Shown here: positions 1 to 6,870 of the stretch, piece after piece
Layout of the letters: each line of letters begins with the position of its first letter
Position numbering within the stretch: position 1 is the first letter of the stretch
NCBI GenBank assembly: GCA_047517485.1
Contig: JAKZSU010000034.1
Coordinates: 1 to 7,748, forward strand
Direction of reading: 5' to 3'
Length of the DNA: 7,748 nt
DNA from: JAKZSU01 sp047517485
GTDB lineage: Bacteria > Pseudomonadota > Alphaproteobacteria > UBA7887
Position numbers and translations under genes: made by a program
Notes under the pieces: model-generated
Database searches by the model: none
What the model was told of the DNA's origin: nothing
What the model saw: only the letters and a program-made list of their open reading frames with translations

Positions 1-107
1 AGCCTGCGTGGCGCGTGAACGCCCTTTAAAACCACGCGGAACACAGGCTCGCCGTCCGGCGTGATCTCGACCCGCACCGAAAATGCGCGCAATTGGCGCG
101 CCCGCAC
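1..107 (-). CDS. possible 5' end of a further operon gene, unidentified, cut by the window edge
   Basis: A reading frame opens with GTG at 107, directly after an in-frame TGA at 108-110, and stays open to the left edge (35 codons). The translation begins MRARQLRAFSVRVEITPDG and continues with an alternating hydrophobic/charged pattern (EPVFRVVLKG) that looks like beta strand. It lies 40 bases after the stop of the 2Fe-2S/CoxG gene on the same strand, a spacing that fits continuation of the operon. No proper Shine-Dalgarno sequence precedes the GTG; a GGTGA abuts it too closely. An opening of this length in GC-rich DNA can arise by chance. I do not recognise the protein. The plus-strand frames across the same bases are closed or very short. 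Confidence 0.3.
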   Translation of the reverse strand, partial: MRARQLRAFSVRVEITPDGEPVFRVVLKGVHAPRR

Positions 108-147
108 TCACCAAAAGTGCGCTTTTCCAGACAATCCGGTCCGAGCG

Positions 148-1353
148 TCACTTGCCGAACAGAATGCGGAACGGGGCGGTAATCCAACCCCAAATAACGC
201 CACGCATGAGGGCGCCGGCACTAAGCGAGGTGGCGGTATCCGCGGCGAGCACGCCGGATAACCGTGCTTCCAGATTGTCGGCGAATGTCTTGGTGAGATG
301 GTCGGCGACATTTTTGACCAGGCCGGATCGGCTGAAATGCGCCAAGGGTCCCGCCAGCAAAAACTTTACCGAGACCGAGACCCGCGAGACGTCGTCCGCC
401 TTGGCGTCGACTTGATAAGTGATGATCGCGCGGGCGCGCGAGGCGCTTTTCGCATCGCGTCCCACACCGCGGACGATGCCGGTCCACCGGCTATCGTCGC
501 GCTCGGTCTCGAGCACCCCGGCGAACACCGATGTGATCGGGCCGAGCGTGACCGTAAGCTCGCCCTCGGCCCAGTGGTCTTGCGGCTCGGAGGTCAGCCG
601 GGCTCCCGGCAAACAGTGGGCGACGCGGCGGAGATCGGCGAAAAAATGCCACACGGTGTCGCGCGGGAAGCTTACATCGAAGGCTTGCCGCAGCTCGACC
701 CCCGCCGCCTCCAGCGCGGCCCAATCCTCACCCGACAGATCGATATCCGATGCGGCGGCCGGCGGTGGCGGCTGGCGGGCAATCGGCCCCGGCGCGCCGG
801 TCGCGGATGCATCGCGTGGTTTTTTTGCCGGCGGATGGCTGCCGTGCGGGCCCAACCGATCGCGTGCCGGGGCGGAAATCAGCGGCGCTTCGCGGTGCTG
901 TTTCTGGACACTGGCGATCGCCGCGACGATGCCGACATACCCGGTGCACCGGCATAGATTGCCGGACAATTCCACCCGCATCCGGTGTTCGCCGGCATCG
1001 GGCAGGCGGGTGACGATATCGCGCGCCGCAATCAGCATGCCGGGGGTGCAGTAGCCGCATTGCAGCCCATGGTGCTGATGAAAAGCGGTGCGTAGCGCAT
1101 CGACAACCGGATCCTCTTCGAGGCCCTCGAGGGTGGTGATGTCCGCGCCCTCGCAAGCCACCGCGAACAGGATGCAGGAGCGCGCCGGCGCCCCGTCGAC
1201 GAGGACGGTGCAGGCGCCGCACACGCCGTGTTCGCAGCCTAGATGGGTAGCGGTCAGCTGTTCGTGGTCGCGCAAAAATTCGGCCAGCGACAGGCGCGGC
1301 TCGACGTCGATTTCGCGGTGGGTGCCGTTGATCGTCAGCGCCAACCTTGTCAT
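148..1353 (-). CDS. molybdenum hydroxylase [2Fe-2S] small subunit fused to a C-terminal CoxG (SRPBCC) domain
   Basis: This 401-residue protein carries electrons from the Mo cofactor to FAD in an XDH/CoxLMS-type hydroxylase. Residues 1-150 are a complete small subunit. C40, C45, C48 and C60 form the plant-ferredoxin-type cluster site (CEHGVCGAC). C99, C102, C134 and C136 form the helical second-cluster site (QCGYC and CRC), so all eight ligands are present. Residues about 155-210 are a Pro/Ala-rich linker. Residues about 220-370 match CoxG: FDVSFPRDTVWHFFADLRRV, then CLPG, then LGPI. In CO oxidisers CoxG recruits the enzyme to the cytoplasmic membrane. The last 20 or so residues are rich in Trp, Phe, Ile and Leu with a few Arg/Lys, and may be an amphipathic membrane tail. 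Free-standing small subunits are about 160 residues and CoxG about 150-200, so this is a true fusion. The start at 1353 is set by homology and by an ATGA overlap with the upstream gene; the frame is open further upstream, but that extension is low-complexity. Expected location: cytoplasmic, membrane-associated. Confidence 0.95.
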   Translation of the reverse strand: MTRLALTINGTHREIDVEPRLSLAEFLRDHEQLTATHLGCEHGVCGACTVLVDGAPARSCILFAVACEGADITTLEGLEEDPVVDALRTAFHQHHGLQCGYCTPGMLIAARDIVTRLPDAGEHRMRVELSGNLCRCTGYVGIVAAIASVQKQHREAPLISAPARDRLGPHGSHPPAKKPRDASATGAPGPIARQPPPPAAASDIDLSGEDWAALEAAGVELRQAFDVSFPRDTVWHFFADLRRVAHCLPGARLTSEPQDHWAEGELTVTLGPITSVFAGVLETERDDSRWTGIVRGVGRDAKSASRARAIITYQVDAKADDVSRVSVSVKFLLAGPLAHFSRSGLVKNVADHLTKTFADNLEARLSGVLAADTATSLSAGALMRGVIWGWITAPFRILFGK

Positions 1354-2189
1354 GGCGCGCAAGCCTCCTCCATGGCACGTTGCAACGCGACCACGGCGAG
1401 CTGCCGGAGATAGCGATCGGTAACGCCGCGTTGGTCCAACAGCTCGGCCACCGCCGCCTCGTCGATTTGCGGCACCGACCCGGCGTTCGACGTGACGTCG
1501 CATAGCGCCGCCGCGTCCTCGACCACGATTGGCGCGGTCTCGATCGCCCCGATCACGGCGCGGAAGATGTCGCGATCACGATCCACCACGACGGCGCCGA
1601 TCGCGTGGGCGAATTCTCCCGCTTTCTGATTGAACTTGAAAAATCCCCAACGCGCGGCGCGGGATAATTTCGGCACCCGCACCGCTTGGATCAATTCATC
1701 ACGCGCCAGATTCGTGCTGAACGACGAGATCATTAAGTCTCCGGCGGCCATTGTCCTGGTCCGCCGCGGACCGTACACCACCAGCTCGGCGTCGAGCAGG
1801 GGCAAGACCGAAATCCAGTCCGCCGCGGGGTCGGCATGCGCCAGACTGCCGCCGATCGTGCCGCGATTTCGCACCGCGCGATAGGCGATTCCGCCGGCCA
1901 CTTTCGCCATCAAGCCGTTCGACGGATCGTCAATCCGGCGATCCTCGATATCCGCATGGGTGACGCAGGCGCCGATCTCGACCATGGTGTCGTCCGACTC
2001 CACCGAAGTCAGTTCCGGAATACCGGTCACGTCGACCAGCAGATCGGGTTGCGCGAGGCGGAGGTTCAGCATCGGGCCAAGCGACTGGCTGCCGGCAATG
2101 GCTTTGGCAACGACGCCGTCTTGGCCGAGCAATCGACCGGCATCGGCGAGGCTTGCCGGGCGTTGGTAATGAAACGCGACTGGTTTCAT
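1350..2189 (-). CDS. FAD-binding medium subunit of a molybdenum hydroxylase (CoxM/XdhB-like)
   Basis: This 279-residue protein is the usual length for the family. It holds the FAD that takes electrons from the [2Fe-2S] subunit and passes them to the acceptor. The N-terminal FAD half shows AGSQSLGPMLNLRLAQP at 32-48 (family AGGQSL.P..N.RLA.P) and RNRGTIGGSLAHADPAAD at 107-124, the pyrophosphate-binding loop of the PCMH/VAO fold. Residues about 175-275 form the C-terminal CO dehydrogenase flavoprotein domain. Its start codon is one base after the TGA of the FrdB-like gene (TGATATG), and its end overlaps the next gene by 4 bases (ATGA). The only SD-like sequence, AAGGA, lies too far upstream, so translation probably depends on coupling. 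An in-frame start 40 codons upstream would run into the previous gene and adds residues unlike the family. The lack of an extra [4Fe-4S] insertion argues against the 4-hydroxybenzoyl-CoA reductase beta type. Confidence 0.95.
   Translation of the reverse strand: MKPVAFHYQRPASLADAGRLLGQDGVVAKAIAGSQSLGPMLNLRLAQPDLLVDVTGIPELTSVESDDTMVEIGACVTHADIEDRRIDDPSNGLMAKVAGGIAYRAVRNRGTIGGSLAHADPAADWISVLPLLDAELVVYGPRRTRTMAAGDLMISSFSTNLARDELIQAVRVPKLSRAARWGFFKFNQKAGEFAHAIGAVVVDRDRDIFRAVIGAIETAPIVVEDAAALCDVTSNAGSVPQIDEAAVAELLDQRGVTDRYLRQLAVVALQRAMEEACAP
1364..1371 (-). promoter_or_regulatory. ribosome binding site of the 2Fe-2S/CoxG gene
   Basis: GGAGGAGG ends 10 bases before the ATG at 1353, inside the last codons of the FAD-subunit gene, where it also encodes Glu-Glu. 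The spacing is slightly long, but the match to anti-SD is strong. It supports the start at 1353 over upstream in-frame starts and would allow some independent initiation besides coupling through the ATGA overlap. Confidence 0.5.
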
Positions 2190-2190
2190 A

Positions 2191-2556
2191 TCAGATTTCG
2201 AGCTTTTCCTTGTCCGGCAGGGTGTCGGTAACCAAGTCACGCAGCAGCGGACGATTGGGCAGAGGGTCGAGCTGGATCTCACCGGGCCACAGTTTCGCGA
2301 TGCAGGCATATTCTACCGTGCCGTTGACCAGCATGGTGCACTCCTTACACACGTTGGCATTAAAACAGGAAAAGCGGAGGGCCAGATCGGGCGCGCGGTC
2401 GCGGCGTAGCGCGACCAAACTATCGAGCACCGAGTCGCCGTCTTCGAAAGTAATATCGAAACTTTCGTAATCACCCTCATCGTGGGACGTCCCACGCCAG
2501 ATCCTCAAGCGGGCGGATTTGCGGTCGTCCGGATGGGCGGGCTTTGCGACCGTCAT
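2191..2556 (-). CDS. stand-alone FrdB/SdhB-like [2Fe-2S] domain protein
   Basis: This 121-residue protein resembles only the N-terminal ferredoxin-like domain of fumarate reductase/succinate dehydrogenase iron-sulfur subunits. It has LRIWRG at 17-22, an EDGDSVLDSLVAL segment at 38-50 (SdhB: EG.TVLDAL..I), then RFSC at 61-64, and ends after a PLP..R.L..D stretch like the end of that domain in SdhB. Candidate cluster ligands are C64, C70, C73 and C85, giving C-x5-C-x2-C-x11-C. The usual spacing in SdhB and plant ferredoxins is C-x4-C-x2-C-x11/n-C, so one residue appears inserted. The second half of FrdB, which binds [4Fe-4S] and [3Fe-4S] and contacts quinone, is absent, and no membrane anchor subunit is nearby. 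It overlaps the flavoprotein gene by ATGA and presumably takes electrons from, or gives them to, that flavoprotein. The cysteine spacing was checked against the codons at 2330-2375. Confidence 0.88.
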   Translation of the reverse strand: MTVAKPAHPDDRKSARLRIWRGTSHDEGDYESFDITFEDGDSVLDSLVALRRDRAPDLALRFSCFNANVCKECTMLVNGTVEYACIAKLWPGEIQLDPLPNRPLLRDLVTDTLPDKEKLEI

Positions 2557-4259
2557 CCCGGGTCCGCCGCGAAACTCGATACCAGCGCGCCGTCTTTCAG
2601 CGAAATTCGCTGGCTTAATTGATACGCCTCGAGGGTCTTGGGAAAATCGTCACGCTGATGCGCGCCGCGGCTTTCCCGCCGGTTCAGCGCCGCTATGGTC
2701 AAACTTTCCATCGCCATCAGACCGTTGCGCAATTCGAACCACTCGACGAGGCTTGCGTTGTGAACGGTCTCGTCGGAGACCGCCAGATTTTCCAGGTCGG
2801 TCCGCCGCATGGCGCGGATTTTCGCCAAGGCGATCTCCAAATCGGCCTGGTTACGATAAATCCCGACATTGTTCCACATCAGCTCTTTGAGGTCGCCGGT
2901 GAGGCTCGCCGGCGAATTTCCGGCGCCGCCGTTCTTACCCATGAGGCTTCTGATGTGGTCGACATACGGCGTGGGAATTTCTCCATCCCAGTCGCGCGCG
3001 GTGGCCTTGGCCGCGTAAATCGCCGCTGACTCGCCCGCTCTTTCGCCGAAAACCATCGCTTCGGGGAGCGCATTTCCCGACAGTCGATTGGCGCCATTGG
3101 CGCCGCCGGCGAGCTCTCCGGCGGCATAGAGCCCGGCCACGCTGGTTTCCATCCGTGGGTTTACCTCGATGCCGCCCATCTGATAGTGCGCGATGGGGTA
3201 AACCTCGACCGGCATTTTCGTCAGGTCGATATTGTTGCGGTGAAAAATTTCGAGGATCGGGCCCAGCGCGCCTTCCAAGTCGTCTTGGCTAATATGCTGG
3301 AACGAAAGATAGACGCCGCCATGCGGGCTACCCCGGCCCGCTTCGACTTCCTTGTACATCGCATGGGTCAGCGCGTCGCGCGACGTCGCGTAGGCTTCGC
3401 CGTTACCCTCGCCATAGTTTTGCAGGAATTCCTCGCCTTCACCGTTCAACAAGCGGCCACCCAATTTGACCCTGGTCGGTTCCCAGGTCGTCGGGTCGAG
3501 CCCGACCATTCGGGGCGCCATGTGACCGTTGGGATAGAATTGCAGAAATTCGATATCGACAATCTTGGCACCGGCGCGCAGCGCCAGACCCAATCCTTCG
3601 CCGGCAATATTGTTCGGCGCGGTGGTGCGCTTGAACATTTTCGTCATGCCGCCAAGGCATAGAATGACCGCCGACGCCTTGATGACGACGGGTGTCGCGG
3701 TGGTGATATCGATGCCGACCGCGCCGATGACCTCGCCGTCTCGGGCGACCAGGTCGGTGAGACTGACATTGCTCAATTTGCGGATCGAGTCGGCGCGGTT
3801 TATTTGTTTGCGTAGCGCCGCCGAGATCGCCGCGCCGGTTTTCAGAAAATCGACATAGACGCACCGTTGGCGGCTATGGCCGGGCGCGATGACCTGGCGA
3901 ATTTTGCCGTTCTCCTGGCGCGCCCATTGGACTTTCCAGCCCTCCAGCTCACGGATCCGGTGCGGACTGTTTCGACACAAAAGAGCGGCAAGGTCTTCGT
4001 TGCATAAGCCCCGCCCGGCTTTCAGCGTATCGCTCAAATGCTCATCGGGGTTGTCGGGCTCCTGTTCGCCAAGCGCCGCCGCGCAGGTCATTTGGGCCAT
4101 GATCGTGGCCCCGCCGCGGCCAACGACGTTCTTGTCGGCAAGGACGACTTGGGCGCCGTTGCGCGCGGCGGAAATCGCGGCGAACATGCCGGCACCGCCG
4201 CCACCGACAACCATGACGTCGGTTCGCAGATTTGTCGCCCCTTGCTGCTGGCCTCGCAT
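2553..4259 (-). CDS. FAD-dependent oxidoreductase of the fumarate reductase/succinate dehydrogenase flavoprotein family (FrdA/SdhA-like)
   Basis: This 568-residue protein is near-typical in length for the family. Dinucleotide-binding loop: VVGGGGAGMFAAI at about 17-29. Second FAD region: GLYAAGELAGGANGANRL at about 376-393. The C-terminal helical domain carries NRRESRGAHQRDDFP at about 526-540, a signature of SdhA/FrdA/AprA/NadB relatives. Judged by eye against E. coli FrdA, E260 and R263 match the E245/R248 proton path, R294 (in SRD) the catalytic R287, H358 (HYQMGGI) H355, and R392 R390. The His that binds FAD covalently is replaced, apparently by A51 (GATIMAQ for SHTVAAQ), so FAD should be non-covalent. 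H232 appears to be Y242 (QFYPNG for QYHPTG). No signal peptide is seen, so the protein is cytoplasmic. Its ATG overlaps the stop of the Mo-subunit gene by one base (TAATG), with a GGAAAGG just upstream. A role in reducing or dehydrogenating a C=C/CH-CH bond in a carboxylated intermediate is inference. Confidence 0.93.
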   Translation of the reverse strand: MRGQQQGATNLRTDVMVVGGGGAGMFAAISAARNGAQVVLADKNVVGRGGATIMAQMTCAAALGEQEPDNPDEHLSDTLKAGRGLCNEDLAALLCRNSPHRIRELEGWKVQWARQENGKIRQVIAPGHSRQRCVYVDFLKTGAAISAALRKQINRADSIRKLSNVSLTDLVARDGEVIGAVGIDITTATPVVIKASAVILCLGGMTKMFKRTTAPNNIAGEGLGLALRAGAKIVDIEFLQFYPNGHMAPRMVGLDPTTWEPTRVKLGGRLLNGEGEEFLQNYGEGNGEAYATSRDALTHAMYKEVEAGRGSPHGGVYLSFQHISQDDLEGALGPILEIFHRNNIDLTKMPVEVYPIAHYQMGGIEVNPRMETSVAGLYAAGELAGGANGANRLSGNALPEAMVFGERAGESAAIYAAKATARDWDGEIPTPYVDHIRSLMGKNGGAGNSPASLTGDLKELMWNNVGIYRNQADLEIALAKIRAMRRTDLENLAVSDETVHNASLVEWFELRNGLMAMESLTIAALNRRESRGAHQRDDFPKTLEAYQLSQRISLKDGALVSSFAADPG

Positions 4260-6580
4260 TACCCTTTCCGCGCCTCGAGTGCTTCGAGTATCCGGCGCGG
4301 GGTGACCGGAACTTGATAAATTTCAATGTCCAGGGGCCGCAACGCATCGTTTATCGCATTGCCGATCGCCGCCGCCGGGCCGATCGCACCGCCCTCGCCA
4401 ACGCCTTTTTGACCGAAGTTGGTGTAGGGTGAAGGGGTTTCCATATGAAGCAGACGAATATTGGGGACATCGCTCGCGCCGGGAAGAAGATAGTCGGCCA
4501 GCGTCGATGCGAGCGGCTGACCTTGGCTGTCGAAAGGCATTTCCTCAAACAGCGCGGTGCCGATGCCTTGGGCCGCCCCACCATGGAGCTGGCCGTCGAC
4601 AATCATCGGATTGACCAGCGTGCCGGCATCTTCGACGATGACATAGTCGAGCAACTCGACGGCGCCGGTTTCCGCGTCGACGGCGACCACCACCGCGTGA
4701 ACCGAGCCGGTGTGCATACCGGTCAGACAGTCGGGCGCGTATCCGGACGTGGTTTCAAGCCCGTGGCTATCGATGTTGCCCGGCAAATTGGCCGGCGAAA
4801 GATAGTAGGCCTTGGCAATATCGCGTATCGATATGGTCCCGTCGGGGCCGTGCACCCCGCCGTCGCGCACCACCACCGACTCAGGTCCGGTTTGCAGCAA
4901 CGCCGCCCCGATACGCGCCACTTTCTCGGCGATATCGTCACACGCCATTGCGACCGCGCCGCCGGCCCAGACCATACCCCGCGAACCCCAGGCGCCGGTC
5001 GAATAGGGCGAGATTTCGGTATCGCCAAGACGGATATGAACATCATCGATGTCAAGTCCCAAACGTTCGACCGCGACTTGCGCCAGGGTGGTCTCCAGGC
5101 CTTGGCCGATCGATTGAATGCCAACCCTAATATCGAGCCGGCCATCGGGGGTCAGCCGGGCGAAGGCCTGCTCATAGAGCGCGCGGCGTTTTCCGTCGGC
5201 GGTCGTGCCATGGGCTGTTTGCTCCGAAAAGGCCGCTAGGCCGAGGCCGATCAGGCGCCCGTCGGGCTCGCCCTTCGCTTGCCGTTCGCGGACCGCATCC
5301 AGGTCGATGGCGGCGACCGCGCGGCGTAGCAGCTCGGGATAATCGCCACTGTCGAAATGCTTGTCGGTGACATTGTCGTAGGGCATCTGCTCGGGCCGCA
5401 CCAGGTTGGCCAGGCGCACCTCATGGGGCTCCTTGCCGATCTCGCGGGCGATGGCATCGATCATCAGTTCCATCGCATAGCAGCACCCCGGCCGGGCGAC
5501 GCCGCGATACGGCAGCTGCGGCGGCTTGTTGCTCGCGACCGCCGCCGTGGTGCAGCGATAAACCGGAATGTCGTACGGTCCGGGAAGAATCGCGCTGACC
5601 TGGGAGGCTTCGATCGCGGCGGTGAAGGGATAGGCCGAGTAGGCGCCCGAATCGACCAATGCATTGGCATCGAAGGCGAGGATCTTGCCCTCGTCGTCGG
5701 TGTACGCGGTCATGTCGTAGGTGTGTTCGCGGCAGTTGGCGTTGGCGGTCAGATGTTCGCGCCGGTCTTCCAGCCAGCGCACTGGATAGCCGAGACGCAG
5801 CGCCAGCCAACCGAGGCAAATCTCCTCGCCGGCAAAAATCGCCTTGTAGCCAAAGCCGCCACCGACATCGGGAGAGATAACTCGAATTTGCACTTCCGGT
5901 ATCTGTAGAAATTCCGCCAGGCCGGTGCGGACGACATGGGGAAACTGTGTCGAGGCGTGAAACAACAGTTGGCGCACCCTGGTATCCCAATGCGCGACAA
6001 TTCCGCGGCATTCGATCGGCGACATGACTTGGCGCGCGGTGCGAACTTGCCGCCTTACCCGAACCGGCGCGTCTTTCGCGACCGGATCGATATCGCCGTC
6101 GAAAGTGACCGTGACGAACACGTTGTCACCCCAGGCCTCGTGAACCAGGGGCGCGTCCGCCCGTTGCGCCTCCAGCATATCGACGACGGCGGGCAGTTCG
6201 TCGTATTCGACGACGACTTGGGCGGCGATATCCTCGGCCTCGGCGCGGGTATCGGCGATACAGGCGGCGATCAGTTCGCCGACGTAGCGGATCTTTTCGC
6301 TAGCGAGAGGCGGCTGCACCGACGCTTTGAACCCGGGCAGCGGAGAGATCGCCTTGAGTGGCAGGACACCGTCCAGATCCTGGGCGACAAAAACCGCGGC
6401 GCGGTGCGCCTCGGGTATCCGCACATCGCGAAGGCGCGCGTGGGCCACGGGCGAGCGGACGAAGGCGACGTCCCGGGTTTTGGCCAGCCTGATGTCGCCA
6501 ATGAACTGCCCCTTGCCGCGCAAGAACCGGTCATCTTCCTTGCGACCCAGCCGCGCGCCCACGCCAGTGCCAGCGTTCAA
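4259..6580 (-). CDS. molybdopterin-binding large subunit of an XDH/aldehyde oxidase/CoxL-family hydroxylase
   Basis: This is the catalytic subunit; it should bind Mo-molybdopterin (cytosine dinucleotide in most bacterial relatives) and hydroxylate a carbon using water. It has 773 residues from TTG 6580, or 778 from TTG 6595; numbering here uses the longer form. The N-terminal RKEDDRFLRGKGQF region and the a/b-hammerhead domain span about 15-135. MoCo-binding motifs follow: VGGGFGYK at 244-251, PYRGVARPG at 362-370, SIGQGLETT at 495-503, GAWGSRG at 534-540, and KGVGEGGAIGP at 730-740 with catalytic E734. The loop is form II-like (YRGxxR) and lacks the Cys of CO dehydrogenase (AYxCSFR). A252 replaces the Glu that follows GGGFGGK in xanthine dehydrogenases. 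So neither CO nor purine is a likely substrate; an N-heterocycle, aldehyde or similar compound is possible. No Tat signal. It is the first gene of the operon and is joined to the flavoprotein gene by TAATG. No MoCo maturation gene is in the window. Confidence 0.95.
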   Translation of the reverse strand: MNAGTGVGARLGRKEDDRFLRGKGQFIGDIRLAKTRDVAFVRSPVAHARLRDVRIPEAHRAAVFVAQDLDGVLPLKAISPLPGFKASVQPPLASEKIRYVGELIAACIADTRAEAEDIAAQVVVEYDELPAVVDMLEAQRADAPLVHEAWGDNVFVTVTFDGDIDPVAKDAPVRVRRQVRTARQVMSPIECRGIVAHWDTRVRQLLFHASTQFPHVVRTGLAEFLQIPEVQIRVISPDVGGGFGYKAIFAGEEICLGWLALRLGYPVRWLEDRREHLTANANCREHTYDMTAYTDDEGKILAFDANALVDSGAYSAYPFTAAIEASQVSAILPGPYDIPVYRCTTAAVASNKPPQLPYRGVARPGCCYAMELMIDAIAREIGKEPHEVRLANLVRPEQMPYDNVTDKHFDSGDYPELLRRAVAAIDLDAVRERQAKGEPDGRLIGLGLAAFSEQTAHGTTADGKRRALYEQAFARLTPDGRLDIRVGIQSIGQGLETTLAQVAVERLGLDIDDVHIRLGDTEISPYSTGAWGSRGMVWAGGAVAMACDDIAEKVARIGAALLQTGPESVVVRDGGVHGPDGTISIRDIAKAYYLSPANLPGNIDSHGLETTSGYAPDCLTGMHTGSVHAVVVAVDAETGAVELLDYVIVEDAGTLVNPMIVDGQLHGGAAQGIGTALFEEMPFDSQGQPLASTLADYLLPGASDVPNIRLLHMETPSPYTNFGQKGVGEGGAIGPAAAIGNAINDALRPLDIEIYQVPVTPRRILEALEARKG

Positions 6581-6588
6581 TTCAAGTT

Positions 6589-6593
6589 CTCCC
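6589..6593 (-). promoter_or_regulatory. ribosome binding site that favours TTG 6580 as the operon's first start
   Basis: There is no in-frame ATG at the head of the large-subunit gene. GGGAG (6593 to 6589) lies 8 bases before TTG 6580, an ideal distance. The upstream TTG at 6595 has only a GAGGA touching it, and the out-of-frame ATG at 6602 is closed by TGA after six codons. The protein from 6580 begins (M)NAGTGVGARLGRKEDD, which lines up with family N-termini. Confidence 0.45.
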
Positions 6594-6778
6594 AATCCTC
6601 ATAACCAAGCGAGTTTAAATCGTTTGGCCGCTCAGCTCCAACGTCATCGCGTAACGCGGTTGTAGCCGACGGTCAAATCGCGGACTCGCTGGCTAAAGCC
6701 CAAACGGCATACAGTAGCCGCCAGCGTTGGCGAAGCCTGAGTCTCCTGTAGGATCGTAAGCGGACTAAATCCCCTGAT

Positions 6779-6807
6779 TCGTCTGCTCATGCCTCGGCAG
6801 CGGACGA
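6779..6807. repeat. inverted repeat with 9-base arms
   Basis: TCGTCTGCT (6779-6787) can pair with AGCGGACGA (6799-6807) across an 11-base loop: eight Watson-Crick pairs and one G-T. A second small perfect inverted repeat, TCTGC-GTTGA-GCAGA (6811-6825), follows after 3 bases, and TGTTTTT comes shortly after that (6831). The layout suggests a structured RNA or a remnant of a dispersed intergenic repeat, but it lacks the stem-then-T-run form of an intrinsic terminator. Confidence 0.4.
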
Positions 6808-6870
6808 CTTTCTGCGTTGAGCAGATCGGCTGTTTTTAGCCATGAGCGGTCATTCGATGGACCGTCGGCG

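Noticed and set aside
85..102. Near-palindrome GCGCGC-AATT-GGCGCGCC
   Set aside because: Imperfect and made of simple GC alternation. Such strings are frequent in GC-rich DNA, and it would lie inside the possible partial gene.
112..127. AAAAG-TGCG-CTTTT hairpin after the operon's last clear gene, as a terminator
   Set aside because: The stem is five mostly A-T pairs, the T-run is part of the stem and is followed by GG. This is too weak for an intrinsic terminator, and the operon may continue to the left.
2191..4259. Calling the Frd-like pair succinate dehydrogenase or fumarate reductase of respiration
   Set aside because: The covalent FAD His is missing, the iron-sulfur protein lacks its second domain, and there are no membrane anchor genes. 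The genes sit inside a molybdenum hydroxylase operon.
4445..5239. 264-codon open frame on the plus strand
   Set aside because: It lies wholly antisense to the Mo-subunit gene, whose motifs are unmistakable. Its translation is Arg/Gly/Asp-rich with no family pattern, as expected for antisense of GC-rich coding DNA. The same applies to the plus-strand frames at 298-957, 419-1054 and 5936-6604.
148..6580. Calling the operon coxLMS carbon monoxide dehydrogenase
   Set aside because: The Mo subunit has YRGVAR where CO dehydrogenase has the AYxCSFR loop with the Cu-ligand Cys. The presence of CoxG alone is not diagnostic because CoxG accompanies many XDH-family enzymes.
6612..6641. TTGGAG plus TAAACT as a promoter for the operon
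   Set aside because: Matches only 3/6 and 4/6 of the consensus at an 18-base spacing. Such pairs are easy to find, and there is no supporting signal.
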